Below the pieces are notes generated by a model, which worked only from the letters and a program-made list of their open reading frames with translations, made no database searches and was not told where the DNA came from. Shown piece after piece: positions 61,569 to 64,000 of a DNA stretch of 64,000 nt (positions within the stretch are counted from its first letter, which is position 1; each line of letters begins with the position of its first letter). The position numbers were made by a program, and so were the translations under genes. The DNA is from CAVSSX01 sp963730735 (GTDB taxonomy: Bacteria > Actinomycetota > Acidimicrobiia > Acidimicrobiales > RAAP-2). The DNA lies in assembly GCA_963730735.1 (NCBI GenBank), contig CAVSSX010000008.1, positions 124,001 to 188,000 of the forward strand. The letters run 5' to 3'.

Positions 61569-63431
61569 CAATGGATCCACCCGTTCACGGTGAACCGGCT
61601 GTCCTCGAACGCGCCCGACGGAGCGTGGACCAGCGCGATCTCGTGGAGGTAACCGCTCGGGAAGAAGACGATCTGGTTCTGCACCGGCTCCACTTCGGTG
61701 TACCGGGCACCGGCCTGGGCCACCTGGTCGTACCGGTCCAGATCGAAGATCCTGAGCTGGCCCCCCTCGAACGCCTTGGGTTCCCGGTGGAAGAAGTACA
61801 CGAAGCTGAGCTTGCGCGACTGGAACCTCTCGGTCGAGTTGTCGAGGTGGACGTTGAAGTACTCGCCATCTCCGGTCGCCGTCATCTGCACGTCGATCTG
61901 GTTCGGCGTGACCGCCGGCAGCCCGAGCTGTTGCAGGACACCGGGCAGCACTTGGCGGATCCGGGCGTTGAACATCGACTCGAGTTCCCCGAGCTGATCG
62001 AGGAGCAGCGACCTTCGCTGGGTGATGTCCACTCGCGACTGTCCCTCTGCCCCCGGCGCCACGATCGAGCTGGCGCGGAACGCGCCTCGCCGTTCGAGGG
62101 CGAACTCGACCACCTGGCGTAGCTCCGAGGCGACGAGGAACTCCTCGAGCCCCACCAGCTCGATCGAAACCTGGGCGAGTCGTCCAAGGACATCGATCCA
62201 TGGGCCCCGTTCGAACGCCGGTCCGAGGCCAGAGCTGCCGGGCTCGCCAGGAGGCGGTCCACCCGGGTCGCTCGGATCTCCAGGATCGCTCGGCGGCGGC
62301 GGCTCGGTCGGCGGATCGCTCGGCGACCCAGGACCGAACGGCTGGGGCCCGTTGGGGTCGCTGGGCGGCCCCGGCTGGATCGGTTGCGGTCCGTTGGGGT
62401 CGCTGGGTGGCCCCGGTTGGATGGGTTGCGGTCCGTTGGGGTCGCTGGGTGGCCCCGGTTGGATGGGTTGCGGTCCGTTGGGGTCGCTCGGTGGCCCGGG
62501 CTGGATCGGTTGCGGTCCGTTGGGGTCGCTGGGCGGCCCCGGTTGGATCGGTTGCGGTCCGTTGGGGTCGCTCGGGCGGCCCGGGCTGGATCGGTTGGGG
62601 CCCGTTGGGGTCGCTGGGCGGCCCGGGCTGGATCGGTTGGGGCCCGTTCGGGTCGCTCGGCGGCCCTGGCTGGATCGGTTGGGGCCCGTTGGGGTCGCTG
62701 GGCGGCCCGGGCTGGATCGGTTGGGGTCCGTTCGGGTCGCTGGGCGGCCCGGGCTGGATGGGGGTGGGGGCCGACGGTTGGCCTGGGTTGGCAGGACCTT
62801 CCGGGTTGCTCGGGCCGACCGGACCCGCCGGGCCGCCAGGTCCTTCCGGGTTGCTCGGGCCGACCGGACCCTCTGGGCCGCCAGGTCCTTCCGGGTTGTT
62901 CGGGCCGATCGGCCCATCGGGTGGGAGTCCGGGGCCGCCTGGGGGGACGGGGTGTTCTGGGTCGATGGGGCCACCGGGACCTGCCGGTGGGATGCCCGGA
63001 TTCACCGGTGGGAGGCCGGGACCCGCCGGCGGGGCGACTTCGGGGTCCAGGGGAGGCGGATTCTGGCGGATCGCCGGATTCACCTGTTGGCGAGGATCCC
63101 CATTCGCCTGAGCCAGCGGCGGGTTGGCAAACGACTGCACGCCGACGTTCTTCACGACCAGCGATGCCCGGGCGCGGGCGATGGCTCCGGCCGCGGTGTC
63201 TGCGGTGGCGGCATCGTCGGCGACCGACAAGCCGCCTGCCGCGGCACTGGGGCGGCTCCCCTGCAGCGCCATGGCGGCGACCATGCCCCCGAGGATGCCG
63301 CCGAGGAGGACGCTGGTATCGCTACCGGCCTCGCCGCCCTCGATCATGCTCGCCAGTTCGTCAAGATCTCTTGGAGGCCGCTCGAGGATCTCGGAGAGAA
63401 TCTGGCCGACGTCGGTGCTGCGAAGACTCAC
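61565..63431 (-). CDS. Proline-rich repeat protein fused to prolyl-4-hydroxylase-like domain (one frameshift)
   Basis: This chain of about 621 residues starts at GTG 63431 behind GAGG. Part 1 (about 1-110): a helical start (VGQILSEILERPPRDLDEL) and a hydrophobic Gly-rich segment (VLLGGILGGMVAAMAL). Part 2 (about 110-220): Pro/Gly-rich with PPAGPGLPPVNPGIPPAGP and GPSNPEGPGGP repeats. Part 3: about ten copies of the 14-mer PIQPGPPSDPNGPQ. Part 4: a P4Hc oxygenase domain with HxD (His codon 61847-61849, Asp codon 61841-61843), distal His in GYLHEI (61643-61645) and Arg in SRFTVNGW. One extra base near 62570 lies inside the repeats. The substrate-like repeat and the hydroxylase are in the same polypeptide. 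Confidence 0.8.
62345..62760. repeat. 42-bp tandem repeats coding PIQPGPPSDPNGPQ
   Basis: About ten near-identical 42-bp units (plus-strand core GTTGGGGTCGCTGGGCGG) run head to tail. Variation is mostly silent: GGTTGCGG versus GGTTGGGG, TCGCTCGG versus TCGCTGGG. One unit near 62570 has one extra base. All units are in phase with the protein repeat. Confidence 0.9.
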
Positions 63432-63586
63432 TGGAACCTCGCTCTTGGGGATCAGAAGGCCGCATCTACAGGTAACCAACAGACTTCTCTCACAGTAGTG
63501 CAACTCCCGTAGGTCTGCCACGGCCGTTGCCGGGCTGACGGTGGCGCTGGTGGGCTCCCGGCGCCGAGGCGCGAGAATCCGACCGG

Positions 63587-63883
63587 CTAGAGCGAGCCGG
63601 CCGACTTTCGCTGCCGCCGGCGTTCGCTGCTCGTGGTGCCGCCCCAGACGCCCCGGAGCTCCGGATCCTCGAGCGCCACCGCCAGGCAGACGTCCTCGAC
63701 CGGACAGGTGGCACAGATCGCCACAGCAGCCTCGACGCCCTGGTGGGTGCCGTTGAAGAAGACCTTCGTGCCCGAGGTCCGGCATGCGGCCAACTCGTGC
63801 CACCACGGCCGCCGAAGCAGTGCGTCCAGCTCATCGACCAATTGGCCGTCCGTCCTCAGCGACGACGTCATCACGTGATCCAT
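63587..63883 (-). CDS. whiB: WhiB-family transcriptional regulator
   Basis: This 98-residue protein has the four cluster-binding cysteines as C in ELAACRTSG, then CATCPVEDVC, followed by the GVWGGT turn and a basic tail (SSERRRQRKSAG). WhiB proteins bind a [4Fe-4S] cluster and the principal sigma factor and occur only in Actinobacteria and their phages. The start is ATG 63883; ATG 63871 is possible. A perfect LexA box lies 13 nt upstream of the ATG. Subtype not assigned. Confidence 0.93.
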   Translation of the reverse strand: MDHVMTSSLRTDGQLVDELDALLRRPWWHELAACRTSGTKVFFNGTHQGVEAAVAICATCPVEDVCLAVALEDPELRGVWGGTTSSERRRQRKSAGSL

Positions 63884-63896
63884 CCGCGAAGAATAG

Positions 63897-63910
63897 CGAA
63901 CAGGTGTTCG
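63897..63910. promoter_or_regulatory. LexA/SOS-box sequence upstream of whiB
   Basis: CGAACAGGTGTTCG matches CGAACRNRYGTTYG at every position. Its position, 13-27 nt before the whiB start, overlaps the expected promoter or leader. It could also serve a divergent gene beyond the window. No gene is seen between 63911 and 64000. Confidence 0.6.
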
Positions 63911-64000
63911 TACCCGAAGGGAGCGCCCGGCGAGGGGCGAGCAGTGGCCTACGGCGTCGGCGTGCGCCCGATGGACCGACGTCGGGCGGTCACTCCTGCC

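Noticed and set aside
62345..62760. CRISPR-like array
   Set aside because: The 42-bp units are contiguous without unique spacers and code for a protein repeat in phase; no cas gene is present.

Overview
The window is high-GC DNA (roughly 70 percent) from an actinobacterium, most likely of the class Acidimicrobiia or a close relative. The evidence is a WhiB regulator, two sites that match the Gram-positive/actinobacterial LexA box exactly, several F420/flavin luciferase-like oxidoreductases, a Ddn-type (DUF385) protein, DUF3151, DUF3817 and DUF6314 proteins, and a housekeeping block in the same order as Mycobacterium tuberculosis Rv1692-Rv1713. No rRNA operon or CRISPR array is present. One complete tRNA gene is seen, tRNA-Pro(GGG).

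Layout. Bases 1-11.7 kb hold accessory carbon metabolism: the end of a 2-oxoacid:ferredoxin oxidoreductase, two acyl-CoA synthetases (one is acetyl-CoA synthetase), an SDR, an acyl-CoA thioesterase-like protein, two luciferase-like oxidoreductases, an N-acyl-D-amino-acid deacylase-like amidohydrolase and a DUF899 protein. Bases 11.7-19.3 kb are a lower-GC, patchy stretch. It holds a LysM cell-wall protein with 180-bp internal repeats, a decayed secreted-protein gene, small orphan genes, and a 1.9-kb segment bracketed by a 46-bp duplication of the 3' half of tRNA-Pro(GGG) that carries a phospholipase C/phosphatase-type gene.

Bases 19.3-45 kb are the conserved core. One part is der, a DUF512 radical-SAM gene and ispH, then the minus-strand run scpA-scpB-rluB-aroH-tyrA-(aroA-cmk fusion)-plsC. 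It continues with trpS, an M50 protease, a DksA-like protein, xerD, a Nudix hydrolase, pyrG, recN, nadK, tlyA, a phasin-like protein, a HAD phosphatase and a UspA protein. Bases 44-50 kb add cell-wall enzymes (an Rpf-like protein and an L,D-transpeptidase) and a PAS-GAF-SpoIIE phosphatase. Bases 50-59.5 kb hold a luciferase-like oxidoreductase, a TMEM175-like channel, a P-loop kinase, an FAD oxidoreductase, a MetF-like protein, VOC proteins and small hypotheticals.

The most unusual locus is at 59.56-63.43 kb, on the minus strand. It has three genes joined by 4-nt stop/start overlaps. The first is a proline-rich protein with about ten copies of a 14-residue repeat, fused to a prolyl-4-hydroxylase-like Fe(II)/2-oxoglutarate domain. 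The second is another Fe(II)/2-oxoglutarate oxygenase, and the third is a CmcI/methyltransferase-24-like enzyme. It looks like a self-contained modification system for a repetitive proline-rich chain. A WhiB gene with a perfect LexA box lies just upstream.

Quality caveat: at least 14 single-base frame changes interrupt otherwise well conserved genes, recN and the ferredoxin oxidoreductase subunits among them. At least several fall in short G or C runs, so indel errors in the sequence are the likely cause. Such genes are annotated as whole genes with the breaks marked.
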